64,000 bases of DNA, from the NCBI GenBank assembly GCA_016794365.1, contig JAEUKB010000023.1, positions 34,098-98,097 on the forward strand. Direction: 5' to 3'. Below, piece after piece: positions 34,311 through 43,219 of this stretch. Both the position numbers and the translations under genes were made by a program. How positions within the stretch are numbered: position 1 is the stretch's first letter; the number at the start of each line of letters is the position of its first letter. Source of the DNA: Myxococcales bacterium. Its GTDB lineage: Bacteria > Myxococcota_A > Polyangia > Palsa-1104 > JAEUJZ01. The notes beneath the pieces were generated by a model that had not been told where the DNA came from, ran no database searches, and was given only the letters and a program-made list of their open reading frames with translations.

Positions 34311-34607
34311 TTAGCGCAGGTGCAGACGGCTCTTGGCAAAGCGTGCAGTGATTCCGACGAGCCCCGGCGTCTGCGCAACCTGTTCCAACACCGCCAAGGC
34401 CTGACTCTTATCGAGTACATCGATCTCCCGACGAATCCCCAGTGAGTGCGCCGCCCGATGGATGGCATCGGTGGCCTTCTCATGTCCCAAAGACTGAGCC
34501 AGCAGCCTGGCCAGGTCTGCACGGGAAACTCCAGTAATTATCAAATACAACGGCCTGTATGCAGAATCATACCTATCATCACAATTCACAAGCACAGGAT
34601 CAGTCAC
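34311..34607 (-). pseudogene. C-terminal remnant of a small helical gene at edge of second insert
   Basis: Residues from GVSRADLARLLAQSLGHEKATDAIHRAAHSLGI to GLVGITARFAKSRLHLR look like genuine, GC-rich coding sequence with a recognisable 'PGLVG-x-(T/S)ARFAKSRL-x-L' ending. The first 28 codons fall in AT-rich DNA of different character and do not look like the same protein. The gene was probably cut here by the recombinase-bearing insert; alternatively it is a short intact gene with a poor start. Function is unknown. Confidence 0.45.
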
Positions 34608-34675
34608 ACACTATATGCAGACATGGCTCAGACAACCACATTGAGTCCTAAAATCCTGTCCATTACCATGATGAT

Positions 34676-35755
34676 GTGGAACTACGTCGCAAGGTAGTTG
34701 GCTATTGCCGGGTCAGCACCGATCAGCAAGCTGATCATGGCATTAGCATCGAATCACAGCGCCAGCAGATCGTCAGCTACTGCAACCGTAACAACCTCGA
34801 TTTGATCGATGTGATTGTAGATGGCGGACAATCAGGAAAAGACCTAGATCGACCTGGATTTAAGAAAGTCATTCACTTATTAGAATCTGGAAAGGCCTAT
34901 GGGTTGGTAATTGCGAAGCTCGATCGCCTGAGTCGTTCAATTGGTGATATCTGCAAGCTCGTCGATCAATACTTTTCTAATCAGCACTTCGCCCTTTTGT
35001 CTGTAAATGAAAATATTGATACCAAATCACCAACCGGGCGACTCCATCTCTATTTGATCTCAGTCTTTGCCCAGATCGAACGCGAGAGCATTGTGGAGCG
35101 AGTCACGACAGCCATTCGTCACTTTCAGGCGCAGGGCGGCAAGGTGGGCTGTGCGCCATATGGATGGCGGTACTCGCTGCGGCTCGATGAGAGAGGGAAT
35201 CGCATCCTCGAAGAAGATCCGCAGCAGCAAGCGGCGATTCGGCGCATTGGTGAACTGTTTGATACGGGCAAGAGTGTCCGTGAAATCATCGAGCACCTGA
35301 CGGCGGAACAGTTTCCACCACAGCGAGCGAAGACCTGGTCCCCCAATGCGATCTGGCGCATCCTGCAAAAGACCGGCAAGCACACGCCCAAAGCCCGTCC
35401 GCTGGTCGAGCACCGCAAGAACCTAGGGGTGGTTGGAGAGCGAGCGCTGGACCTGCGGGCCAATGGCAAGTCCTATCGAGAAATCGCGCGGGAACTGAAT
35501 CGGGAAGGAGTCCGGCTCGCGCAGCGCAACAAGCAGTGGCAGGCCGCCAGCGTCGCCGACCTCATCGACCGCACCGCGACAAAAGACACCAAAACCGCGT
35601 ACGGACTTGCGTATCAGCTTCGAGCCCAGGGAAAGTCGCTGCGAGAAATCGGGAGAACGCTGCTGGCAGAAGGACACCGACCACAAAGGGGCGACTACTG
35701 GCACGCCGCGACGGTCAGGAACCTACTGTTAACGAGAGGGGATACGCGGGTTTAG
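34676..35755 (+). CDS. Serine recombinase (resolvase/invertase family)
   Basis: The 359-aa protein starts at a GTG and has the catalytic Ser14 in YCRVSTDQQADHG, then QRQQIVSYC, LVIAKLDRLSRSIGDI with its active-site arginines, and GRLHLYLISVFAQIERE. Residues about 165-340 form a DNA-binding part with repeated helix-turn-helix-like segments (KSYREIARELNREG, KSLREIGRTLLAEG). It is longer than simple resolvases and shorter than large serine integrases. The first 380 bp are AT-richer, while the rest has host-like GC, so the gene may be mosaic. Confidence 0.9.
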   Translation: MELRRKVVGYCRVSTDQQADHGISIESQRQQIVSYCNRNNLDLIDVIVDGGQSGKDLDRPGFKKVIHLLESGKAYGLVIAKLDRLSRSIGDICKLVDQYFSNQHFALLSVNENIDTKSPTGRLHLYLISVFAQIERESIVERVTTAIRHFQAQGGKVGCAPYGWRYSLRLDERGNRILEEDPQQQAAIRRIGELFDTGKSVREIIEHLTAEQFPPQRAKTWSPNAIWRILQKTGKHTPKARPLVEHRKNLGVVGERALDLRANGKSYREIARELNREGVRLAQRNKQWQAASVADLIDRTATKDTKTAYGLAYQLRAQGKSLREIGRTLLAEGHRPQRGDYWHAATVRNLLLTRGDTRV

Positions 35756-35808
35756 CGGTCATCGAGGACTTCGCCTGCTGACTGGACCACCAAAGACGAG
35801 CAGGGCCG

Positions 35809-36273
35809 CTACTGCTTCGGGACTGGAAGCTTGACCCCGAGCTGCTCAACATCGGCCAAGTCCTGAAGCCGTCCCGAAGCGAGCTTGTTTTTGATCAGCA
35901 GCGTTCGCGACAAAACCGGAATCGGCTGATCCCCGTAGCGAGAAACAACTCGCTCTGGCCACGCTTCCTCAAAGGAGATGCCATCAATGCTGGTTAGGAT
36001 ATCGATCCGCACCGGCGCTACGCCCATTTGGTAGACGATATCCGGCGCACTCAGGTCGGCCACCGTCAGATCGTCGAGCGGTGCCCCAAAGTTCTGAAGC
36101 GCAACGAGTACCCGCTGGGCATTGTCCGGGGTGCTGTGGACCCAGACATCCAAGTCCTTGGTGGCCCGAACGTGACCGTGGGCAGCCAGCGCGTGCGCAC
36201 CAACGACCAGATACTCAGCCCCGGCGTCGTTCAGTGCGGCAAATAGATCGCGAAAGTCTTGGTTGGTCGGCAT
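35809..36273 (-). CDS. Nucleotidyltransferase (MNT/DUF6036-like)
   Basis: The 154-aa protein has EYLVVGAHALAAHGHVRATKDLDVWV, the nucleotidyltransferase pattern with the DxD carboxylates after a G-(A/S) turn, followed by PVRIDILTSIDG, which supplies the third Asp. Such minimal nucleotidyltransferases are usually antitoxin or toxin parts of MNT/HEPN-like pairs. The small gene at 36215 overlaps it by 59 bp upstream, a likely partner. It lies in the recombinase-bearing insert. Confidence 0.8.
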   Translation of the reverse strand: MPTNQDFRDLFAALNDAGAEYLVVGAHALAAHGHVRATKDLDVWVHSTPDNAQRVLVALQNFGAPLDDLTVADLSAPDIVYQMGVAPVRIDILTSIDGISFEEAWPERVVSRYGDQPIPVLSRTLLIKNKLASGRLQDLADVEQLGVKLPVPKQ

Positions 36274-36442
36274 CAGGCTGCGTCCAGGCGAGGCACTCGA
36301 GGGTCAGGTTCCACACTGCCGCAATCCGCTGTTCCATCGTCGAGCCCTGCCAGTCGTTGTCAGGTACCGCCGCCGGTTGATCTCGACGCAGGAGCCGTGT
36401 AGTCATCGTGGCACGACGCTGCTCAGCACTCATAGTCACCAT
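36215..36442 (-). CDS. Small protein paired with the nucleotidyltransferase
   Basis: From the ATG at 36442 (or 36433) the product is about 75 aa. The segment STMEQRIAAVWNLTLECLAWTQPDADQPRLSRSICRTERR follows a pattern (x-x-x-eR-x-x-x-VW-x-LT-x-x-x-W) I associate with short genes directly upstream of DUF6036-type nucleotidyltransferases. The overlap with the next gene suggests translational coupling. Which of the two is toxin or antitoxin is unknown. Confidence 0.55.
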   Translation of the reverse strand: MVTMSAEQRRATMTTRLLRRDQPAAVPDNDWQGSTMEQRIAAVWNLTLECLAWTQPDADQPRLSRSICRTERRRG

Positions 36443-36558
36443 GATACTCGCCCGCCGCCCGCCCCAAGGAAAATTTGTCGCCACCTTCGATCGAACTCGG
36501 GAGCGATGCATCGCCCCGACAATGCGCTCGGCCTCATTGGTGAAAGCGAAGGTGACTG

Positions 36559-36682
36559 AGAACGCCTAACGAAACCTATTGCGGACCCTGGCTGCTGCAT
36601 CGTCGGTCCTCACGTACTTGCGTACGCTCCGGTCCTCCTCTTTGCTTCCAGGGTTCCTCATGACGGTTTTGTTAGGCGTTCT
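36559..36682. repeat. Palindromic structured repeat, copy 2
   Basis: This is the reverse orientation of the element at 25150-25268, with perfect 12-bp terminal inverted repeats AGAACGCCTAAC...GTTAGGCGTTCT. Aligned to copy 1, the terminal stem differs at two positions on the left arm, and both are matched by changes on the right arm (A-T to G-C, C-G to A-T). The centre is nearly identical, with a 1-bp deletion, and the CCCTGGCTGC pair is partly lost. No target duplication is obvious. Confidence 0.75.
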
Positions 36683-36728
36683 GAACCAGTTTGGAACTCA
36701 ACCGGGAGCAAACTCATGGGCTCCTCGT

Positions 36729-36786
36729 ATGCCATGATGCATGCCATTGTGGGCCAACAGTACAGCGCACCACTTGATGCATGCCA
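36729..36786. promoter_or_regulatory. Direct repeats TGATGCATGCCA, candidate operator
   Basis: TGATGCATGCCA occurs at 36735 and 36775, 40 bp apart, each containing the palindrome ATGCAT. Another ATGCCA is at 36729. They lie 20-80 bp before the small gene at 36807, where autoregulation by its product would act. Confidence 0.5.
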
Positions 36787-36806
36787 CGGCATGGTATTCA
36801 GTCCAC

Positions 36807-37028
36807 ATGTCGTTGTTTTCAACCCCAGGCAAGCGCACCGAACGACTCCCCACCCTCAGAGTCACCCCGAGCGAAAAACAAGCCATCTCGTGGCTCGTTG
36901 AAACACTCTCCAAAGAACACGGAACCAGCTACGGCGTGTCGGATGTAATGCGGATTGCGCTGAGTCGGCTATACGAAGTAGAACGAACCATTAATGTTGA
37001 CACAAATAAGACGACAAGCCCAAAATAG
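36807..37028 (+). CDS. Small protein, possibly ribbon-helix-helix regulator
   Basis: The ATG at 36807 gives 73 aa: RLPTLRVTPSEKQAISWLVETLSKEHGTSYGVSDVMRIALSRLYEVER. A short strand (TLRVTP) followed by two helices is the RHH plan; the second helix (SDVMRIALSRL) is typical. It stands 57 bp before the DUF3825 gene on the same strand and behind repeated operator-like sites, so it may repress the pair. Upstream ATGs exist (36741), but the added residues look non-coding. Confidence 0.55.
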   Translation: MSLFSTPGKRTERLPTLRVTPSEKQAISWLVETLSKEHGTSYGVSDVMRIALSRLYEVERTINVDTNKTTSPK

Positions 37029-37084
37029 AACGGTAAATCTTCCCACTATCCACCTACTCACTCAGTTCAAAGAGGACATCCAAC

Positions 37085-37888
37085 ATGGCGACATCCGAAA
37101 CCCGTGAAGATCAGAATCCAACCTATGATGGGCTTCCCCGATTGAAGCAATTTGCCTATTTGGGGAGCATTCCAGATAGAATTGATGAACTCGCAAAAAT
37201 TGCAGAGCCAGAAAGCTGGGACTTTCAATACGTGAAAGACGAATACAACAAGCCAATTCTATATTCTTATCTATTCCACACTTTTGCCAGAATAGAAGAG
37301 GAAGATAAGATCACACAGATGAAGGACGGCTCACAGGCTTGTTTCAACACAGGTCTTGTAACTCCAAATCAAGAACCCATATTTGCTCTTTTCGACAAAA
37401 ACAAAACCTTAGACAGGCAGCCTTGGTATTTACAGGGTTTCTTCAGGCGTGGGGATTTTCGTTTGTCTAAATTCCCCAAACTCCCTCCTATCGCACACTA
37501 TTTTGACGATCCAACGGAGCTAATTTTTGACACACATAAGGAACTACGCGTTAACTACGAACACATGATTGCTGATAACAAGGAGCGTTTTCCTGCTCCA
37601 TACAATACATATGGGGAGTTTCAACTTCAAACCAATCTACGCGGCGCGATTGAGAATTCAAAAGAGCGAGTTTTGAGAAATTACAAAGCAGCCGTGCCGC
37701 AGTATCATAAGGGCAGAATACAGCTGTTATTGCCATTGTGTCTCTCCCAGCCGGGTCGAGCTGATTTAGCAATTGTGGTAGAGCGCCTCGATGGATTCTA
37801 TCGTGCGGCAACATGTCTGACGCTGGATATGGCGTACAATAACGCACGTCTTCTGGCACGTCCCGATCGCGACTGGCTGCAACCCTAA
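37085..37888 (+). CDS. DUF3825-domain protein
   Basis: The 267-aa protein has the DUF3825 features: YSYLFHTFARIEEEDKI, FNTGLVTPNQEPIFALFDKN, QPWYLQGF, YFDDPTELIFDT and N-x-x-H-x-IADNKERFP, ending with a helix-rich SLSQPGRADLA-like stretch. The domain is often found with OST-HTH/LOTUS or other RNA-linked modules; its activity is not established. The DNA is clearly AT-richer than the chromosome, a sign of recent acquisition. No fused domain is present here. Confidence 0.75.
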   Translation: MATSETREDQNPTYDGLPRLKQFAYLGSIPDRIDELAKIAEPESWDFQYVKDEYNKPILYSYLFHTFARIEEEDKITQMKDGSQACFNTGLVTPNQEPIFALFDKNKTLDRQPWYLQGFFRRGDFRLSKFPKLPPIAHYFDDPTELIFDTHKELRVNYEHMIADNKERFPAPYNTYGEFQLQTNLRGAIENSKERVLRNYKAAVPQYHKGRIQLLLPLCLSQPGRADLAIVVERLDGFYRAATCLTLDMAYNNARLLARPDRDWLQP

Positions 37889-37993
37889 CCTCACCGTTCC
37901 AACACCTTCCTCCGTCGCTGCGGTGATTTTTCTTATAACTCCAGCTTCTATCATCTGGCCTTCACGTTAGGACGTGCTCCCTTGGGGTTTGGG

Positions 37994-39178
37994 TTACTTT
38001 GGAAACGCCAGGACCACCGTCGTGGTGTTGTGAAATCCAGACAGATCGCCGACATCCAGCGCGATCTCGCCGTAGGTTTCAAAGCCAGCCAGCGGAACCT
38101 GTCCCAGCTCGTGATAGATGCCCGCGATCGCCGTCTGAAACTGATCTTTTAGGATCAAGTTGCGACAGATGCAGTCAAAGACCACCGCTCCAGCGAGGGG
38201 AACGCCACCAACCTGAGCCAGTGCGCGCCGAGCCGCTTCCCGCGCGCTGTCGATCTGGCGATGGGGCTCGCTCTCGGTGATGCGAAAGACGGTTCCTTCG
38301 GGAATGCCGCAGGCAAAGCCGATCGACTGGGCACCAACGCGAAACAGCGGCGCACGAATCTTGAGCGCTTCCCCTTGCGACAGACCGGCTTCAAAGCGCA
38401 GCAAAAAGCCACCGACATCACCAGCGGGAAGCTGCGCGGGATCAAAGCCAAGCGCTTCGGTCGCAGCGCGGGTTCGCTCGACCCAGACATCCCAAGCGGG
38501 ACGACCGTCGATTTCGTGAACGATGCTTCCTTCAGCGCGAGTCACCGTCAGCGGCACCGACAGCGGCGAGTGACCATGACAGACGCCCACGCCGAGCGGC
38601 TTTTTGGAAAACACCGTGGCAATCACGACCGCGTCCGTCAGCACCCGACTCCCGAGCGCGACATGCGTACACTTGAGCGCCAGATCATCGCCCGCCGCAC
38701 CACCCGCAAGGCGCAGATCAAAGCCCATCATCCCGGCGGTCATCAGGGCTGCTTCTTCGCTACTTCCAGCCAGCGGATCGAGCAGCAAGATCGCGGTCCG
38801 GTTCGGATAGCCCACGACGTGAAGCGGCATGCCTTCGAGCGCTTCCATCACCGCAAGCTCGGATCCGGCGCGAAGTCCGGTGGCAGCCCCCGCAAAGATC
38901 CGATAGTCCCCACAGAGCGCAAACAGCGCCGTCGCGCCTTTGGCATCGCCGGTTTCGATAAACTCTCCTGCCGTCGATGCCCCAAGCACCGTGCTGTCTG
39001 GAAACGCAGCGGAGAGAAGCGGCATCAGCTGTGACAGCGGCTGCTTGGTCGATGCAAACGCCATCAGCAAGACCGGCGAAGAAGCCCCCAAGTCCTGCTT
39101 CACCTTGGCAATCAGCGTCGCAGCCACCTGCTCGGCCTCTCCTGTGGCAATGGCCGTAGCAACTTTTGTCTCTTGCAT
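37994..39178 (-). CDS. FIST-domain sensory protein
   Basis: The 394-aa protein shows the FIST N domain (LLMAFASTKQPLSQLMPLLSAAFPDSTVLGASTAGEF) and FIST C domain (ending GVPLAGFETYGEIALDVGDLSGFHNTTTVVLAF, the usual GE-hhp-hxGx-xxhHNxTxxxxxF terminus). FIST proteins bind small ligands, possibly amino acids, and often signal to neighbouring kinases or GGDEF proteins. None is adjacent here. AAGGGGG precedes the ATG. It has no signal peptide, so it is cytoplasmic. Confidence 0.9.
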   Translation of the reverse strand: MQETKVATAIATGEAEQVAATLIAKVKQDLGASSPVLLMAFASTKQPLSQLMPLLSAAFPDSTVLGASTAGEFIETGDAKGATALFALCGDYRIFAGAATGLRAGSELAVMEALEGMPLHVVGYPNRTAILLLDPLAGSSEEAALMTAGMMGFDLRLAGGAAGDDLALKCTHVALGSRVLTDAVVIATVFSKKPLGVGVCHGHSPLSVPLTVTRAEGSIVHEIDGRPAWDVWVERTRAATEALGFDPAQLPAGDVGGFLLRFEAGLSQGEALKIRAPLFRVGAQSIGFACGIPEGTVFRITESEPHRQIDSAREAARRALAQVGGVPLAGAVVFDCICRNLILKDQFQTAIAGIYHELGQVPLAGFETYGEIALDVGDLSGFHNTTTVVLAFPK

Positions 39179-39359
39179 CCGAAGCCCCCTTACTTTTCAC
39201 AGTAGGAAACTGCGGGATCCACAGCAAGTTGCGCGGCTAAGGCTCCGTCGTGAATCAGCAATCGGACAGGGCGCGCTGGGAACGCCGCAAGTGTTTGCAT
39301 CCCTGACAGCTTGAGACGGGTGTGACCGAGCCGCTGTTCCTGCTACCTTCTTTGTCTGC

Positions 39360-41954
39360 ATGCAACAAATCCTGAAGCACCAAAGTCGCGGTCCGCGTCG
39401 AATGGGGATGTCACATCGGCAGACGTCGTGGATCTGGCTCTGGTCTTGGCTGTGCTTTGTAAGTGCAGGCTCGACGGCAAAGAAAGCGTACGCAGACGAA
39501 CCTGTCGCACCAAGCGTCACGAGCGCACCTGTCGCACCGAGTGAACCTGCCGCACCGAGCGCACCGAGTGAACCTGTCGCGCCGAGCGTGCCGAGTGAGG
39601 ATGCGAGCGAAGAGCCGCCGCCGTCTGGCTATTCTTCTGACGGAGGAAAGCTACGGCCCAAGGACGCGGTGCCGTTTGCCGGAGTGGTTCGCGAAAAGGG
39701 CTCACGCGATCCGATCGCCAACGTGCGCGTGACGATCACGCCGTGGAAAGAGCTGCCGCCCGATCCGAATGCCAAGCCCGGTAAGAAAGCCAAGCCGCGC
39801 GGCGAAGCAACCGGCGATCCCGTCGAGATTTCCACCGATGCCGAAGGCAACTTTTCGATCGAAGACCTGCCGCCGGGAACCTATCAGGTCATCTTGCGCA
39901 GCAGTCAGATCCAGCGCACCGAGAGCATCGAGACGCTGGCACCCGGCAAAAAGACCACCATCACCTACTACGCGCCGAAGAAGCAGAATCAGTTCGAGGT
40001 CGTCGTCCGCGCCGAGCCGCTGAAAAAAGAAGTCAGCGAGCAGGTGCTGTCGGTGCAAGAGCTAAAGCGCATTCCGGGCACGCAAAACGACGCGATCAAA
40101 GCGGTTCAAAACCTGCCGGGTGTGGCGCGCGCTCCGTTTGGCGGCGGACTGCTGGTGGTGTGGGGCTCTGCACCTGCGGATACGCGCGTCTACGCCGACG
40201 GAGTCCAGCTTCCCCGGATCTTTCACTTCGCGGGCTTTCGCAGCACCATAAACTCTGAGTTCGTCGAGGAGCTGTCGTTTAAGCCCGGCGCATACGGCGC
40301 GGACTTTGGACGCGGACTCGGCGGCATGATCGATGTGACGACGCGCTCTCCGAAGAGCGATCGCATCCACGGCTCGGTGACGCTCGATTTGATCGACGGT
40401 TCGGTGACGCTGGAAGGTCCAGTTACCAAGAACCTGTACGTCGCAGGCGGCGTCCGTGTGAGCTGGATCTCGGTGTTTTTGCCGCTGTTCAATCGCTCGC
40501 AGTTTCAGGTGTCGCCGTTTTACTGGGACTATCAGCTTTCGCTGCGCTATCGCCCGACGAAGGCCGACGACATCGATGTGTTTGTCTTCGGATCGACGGA
40601 CAACCTGGAAGCGCGGGTGAGCGATCCCGATCCAGCCATCAACATCTCGCTCGATAGCCGTCAGTACTTTTCGCGCGCGCGGATTCGCTGGACGCACCGC
40701 TTTTCGTCGGCCACGCAGCTCATCGTGATGCCATCCATCGGCGGCGATGTCACACGCTTTGATACCGGCGACGGTGGCGTTGGAACCGTGCAGTTCAAGC
40801 TGGAAGGTCTGACGCTTGGCTACAACCTGCGCGCCGAGCTTCGTCATCGCGTTGCGCCGTGGTTTAACATCCTGGGCGGCGTCGATTTTGAAGGCTCGCG
40901 CAGCTCGTTTGAAGTGGTGGTTCCGCCGGTTCCTCCCGGTGGTGGCGGCAGCAGCGGAGAGACGAACAGCCAAGCATCCGGTTCCGCCATTACGCAGCTT
41001 GGATCGGTCCGTGACTCGTCGGTGCTGCACATCATTCGCACCGCGCCGTATGCGATTGCCCGGTTTGACCTGTTGGATCGTCGCCTGACGATCTCACCGC
41101 AGCTTCGCCTAGAGACTGCGTACATCCGATCCTACGACGGAGACGTGTCGCGCACGGTGTTTTCTCCCGAGCCACGCCTGGTCATCAGCGGACAGATCGT
41201 TCCCAAGTACCTGATGCTCAAGTTCGGTGTGGGCTCGTATTCGCAGCTGGGTCAGCCGCAAGAGCTAAACCGCGCCTTTGGCAACCCGAACCTGGACCCG
41301 CAGCGCGGCACCACCTACGTCGCGGGCTTCGAGAGCGAGCCGACCTCGACGCTGCTCATTCAGGGCCAGTTCTTTTACAAAGACCTGCGCTCGCTCATCG
41401 TGGCGGACCCGGTGCTCAAGTACACCAACTCGGGACTCGGGCGCGTCATCGGAGGCGACTTTCTGCTGCGTCAGAAGCTGTGGAAAGGTCTGTTTGGCTG
41501 GCTGGCGTACACCATCTCGCAGTCGGAACGACGCAGCTCTCCGCAAGATTCGTGGCGACTGTTCCGCTACGATCAGACGCACATCCTGACGGCGGTGGCG
41601 TCGTACAAGCTGCCGTGGTGGGGCATCGAGGTCGGTGTGCGCTTCCGTTACGTCACGGGCGGTCTGTATACACCGACGCTCGGAGCGATTCGCGACACGC
41701 TGACGCAGACCTGGATTGCGACGCAGGGCAGCCCGTACTCGGATCGGCTGCCGGACTTTCACCAGCTCGATCTGCGCTTTGACAAGACCTGGGAGTTTAA
41801 CCGCTGGAAGCTCGGGCTCTATCTGGACATCCAGAACCTGTATAACCGCCAAAATGCCGAGCAGATTGCCTATGGCGGACGGCAAAACTATCAGTCCTCG
41901 CTGGTGACGGGCATTCCGTTTTTCCCCAACTTCGGACTGCGAGCGGACTTCTAG
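39360..41954 (+). CDS. TonB-dependent outer-membrane receptor
   Basis: The 864-aa protein has an export signal (SWIWLWSWLCFVSAG...AYADE; starts at 39360, 39402 or 39408 are possible), a Pro/Ala/Ser repeat segment and a carboxypeptidase-regulatory-like domain (FAGVVREKGSRDPIANVRVTI...EGNFSIEDLPPGTYQV). A plug domain (RIPGTQNDAIKAVQNLPGVAR...YADGVQLPRIFHF) and a beta-barrel ending in GLRADF, with terminal Phe, follow. It would import a large or scarce solute using TonB energy. The lipoprotein gene at 41962 follows after 7 bp. No substrate clue is present. Confidence 0.9.
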   Translation: MQQILKHQSRGPRRMGMSHRQTSWIWLWSWLCFVSAGSTAKKAYADEPVAPSVTSAPVAPSEPAAPSAPSEPVAPSVPSEDASEEPPPSGYSSDGGKLRPKDAVPFAGVVREKGSRDPIANVRVTITPWKELPPDPNAKPGKKAKPRGEATGDPVEISTDAEGNFSIEDLPPGTYQVILRSSQIQRTESIETLAPGKKTTITYYAPKKQNQFEVVVRAEPLKKEVSEQVLSVQELKRIPGTQNDAIKAVQNLPGVARAPFGGGLLVVWGSAPADTRVYADGVQLPRIFHFAGFRSTINSEFVEELSFKPGAYGADFGRGLGGMIDVTTRSPKSDRIHGSVTLDLIDGSVTLEGPVTKNLYVAGGVRVSWISVFLPLFNRSQFQVSPFYWDYQLSLRYRPTKADDIDVFVFGSTDNLEARVSDPDPAINISLDSRQYFSRARIRWTHRFSSATQLIVMPSIGGDVTRFDTGDGGVGTVQFKLEGLTLGYNLRAELRHRVAPWFNILGGVDFEGSRSSFEVVVPPVPPGGGGSSGETNSQASGSAITQLGSVRDSSVLHIIRTAPYAIARFDLLDRRLTISPQLRLETAYIRSYDGDVSRTVFSPEPRLVISGQIVPKYLMLKFGVGSYSQLGQPQELNRAFGNPNLDPQRGTTYVAGFESEPTSTLLIQGQFFYKDLRSLIVADPVLKYTNSGLGRVIGGDFLLRQKLWKGLFGWLAYTISQSERRSSPQDSWRLFRYDQTHILTAVASYKLPWWGIEVGVRFRYVTGGLYTPTLGAIRDTLTQTWIATQGSPYSDRLPDFHQLDLRFDKTWEFNRWKLGLYLDIQNLYNRQNAEQIAYGGRQNYQSSLVTGIPFFPNFGLRADF

Positions 41955-41961
41955 CGAAAGG

Positions 41962-43068
41962 ATGCGCCTCATGAAGACCATGCAACCCATGAAGCGATGG
42001 CGAAAACTGGCGGCGGTGCTGGCGCTTTCAAGTTCCCAGCTTGCGGGCTGCGAAACCGACATTGACGCCGACACGCTGGTCCGAGAGCTACGGGTTCTGT
42101 CTCTGCGCGTGGGCAGCACCGACAAGTTCAGCGTCGCGGATGCCCAAGCTGAAGTGAAGCCGGGACCGGGCGGGCTCGATCTGGCGTTTACAACCGATCA
42201 CATCGATCTGAATGCGTTTGTGGCTGCACCAACGGGACCGGGACGACGCATCGCAAGTCCGCGACCGCTCGTCTACGAGTGGTATCTGTGCATCGGTCCG
42301 GCGTCGCTGTTTAGTCCGGGCACGCTCGATCCAAGCTGTCGCAAGTGGCTGCCGAGCGATCCCGATCCGATGAAGAACAGCTCGCTGCGCTACCTGGGCA
42401 GCGGTCAGAGCTTCCCGCTTCAGACCGCTGCGCTCAAAGATGTCGTCGGTGGAGTGCTCCAGATCCTGCTGACCGGCGGTGGCGCTGGCGGAAGCGGTGG
42501 CGGCACGGTGAAGCTGCCCGAAAAGCCGATCTCGCTGCTGTTGCCGCTGATCCTGCGCGCCCGCGTTGATGGCGGAGATCCAAGCGACATCCGCGATCGC
42601 GAAGTCGGTGTTACCTACCTACGAACCTGGATCGCGCTGCCGGGCATGACGCTGCCGGTGCCCAATCGCAACCCAGCGCTCGGAGACCTGCTCGCCGGAC
42701 CGGATGAAGAAGGCCAAAAAGCGCCGCTTCTTCCGTGTACCCAAGCCAGCTGTCCCAAAAACAAGGTCCGACGCGGAGCCGATCTGTTCCTTTTGAGCAG
42801 TGCCCAGTCAGGCTCGCCCGAGACGTACGTTCCCATCGATGACAGCGGACGCAGCGAGGTCACCGAAACGCTGCGCTATAGCTGGTTTTCCACCGACGGC
42901 GAGTTCGATCGCGAACGAACCGGCGACGCGCAGCCGAAGAACAAGTGGAACAGCGAGCCCACACGACCTGCTCCCGCCGATGCGCCCTTTGCCACAATCT
43001 GGCTGGTGACCCAAGAAGAACGCGGCGGCAGCGACGCAAGAGCCTACGAGCTAGAGTTTACGAACTAG
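41962..43068 (+). CDS. Lipoprotein cotranscribed with TonB receptor
   Basis: The 368-aa product has a lipobox (SSQLAGCET); starting at 41971 (MKTMQPM) would suit the GAAAGG better. The mature part holds several cysteines (CIGPASL, CRKW, CTQASCPKN) and a Gly-rich loop. The C-terminal strands (LRYSWFSTDGEFDRERTGD, TIWLVTQEERGG) look like an Ig/fibronectin-type domain. Close linkage suggests a surface or periplasmic partner of the receptor. No family was recognised. Confidence 0.68.
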   Translation: MRLMKTMQPMKRWRKLAAVLALSSSQLAGCETDIDADTLVRELRVLSLRVGSTDKFSVADAQAEVKPGPGGLDLAFTTDHIDLNAFVAAPTGPGRRIASPRPLVYEWYLCIGPASLFSPGTLDPSCRKWLPSDPDPMKNSSLRYLGSGQSFPLQTAALKDVVGGVLQILLTGGGAGGSGGGTVKLPEKPISLLLPLILRARVDGGDPSDIRDREVGVTYLRTWIALPGMTLPVPNRNPALGDLLAGPDEEGQKAPLLPCTQASCPKNKVRRGADLFLLSSAQSGSPETYVPIDDSGRSEVTETLRYSWFSTDGEFDRERTGDAQPKNKWNSEPTRPAPADAPFATIWLVTQEERGGSDARAYELEFTN

Positions 43069-43219
43069 CGTGTACGACCGAGCGCTTACGACCGAGCCGC
43101 GCAGCATGATCCGATGAACCCAATGCCGAGATATACTGTCGGGTACTATCTCGCTGAGATGTTCCGTCGCTGGCCGTGCGTGACATGACCAGCCAGGGAA
43201 CGTCGCACGGAATCCTACC

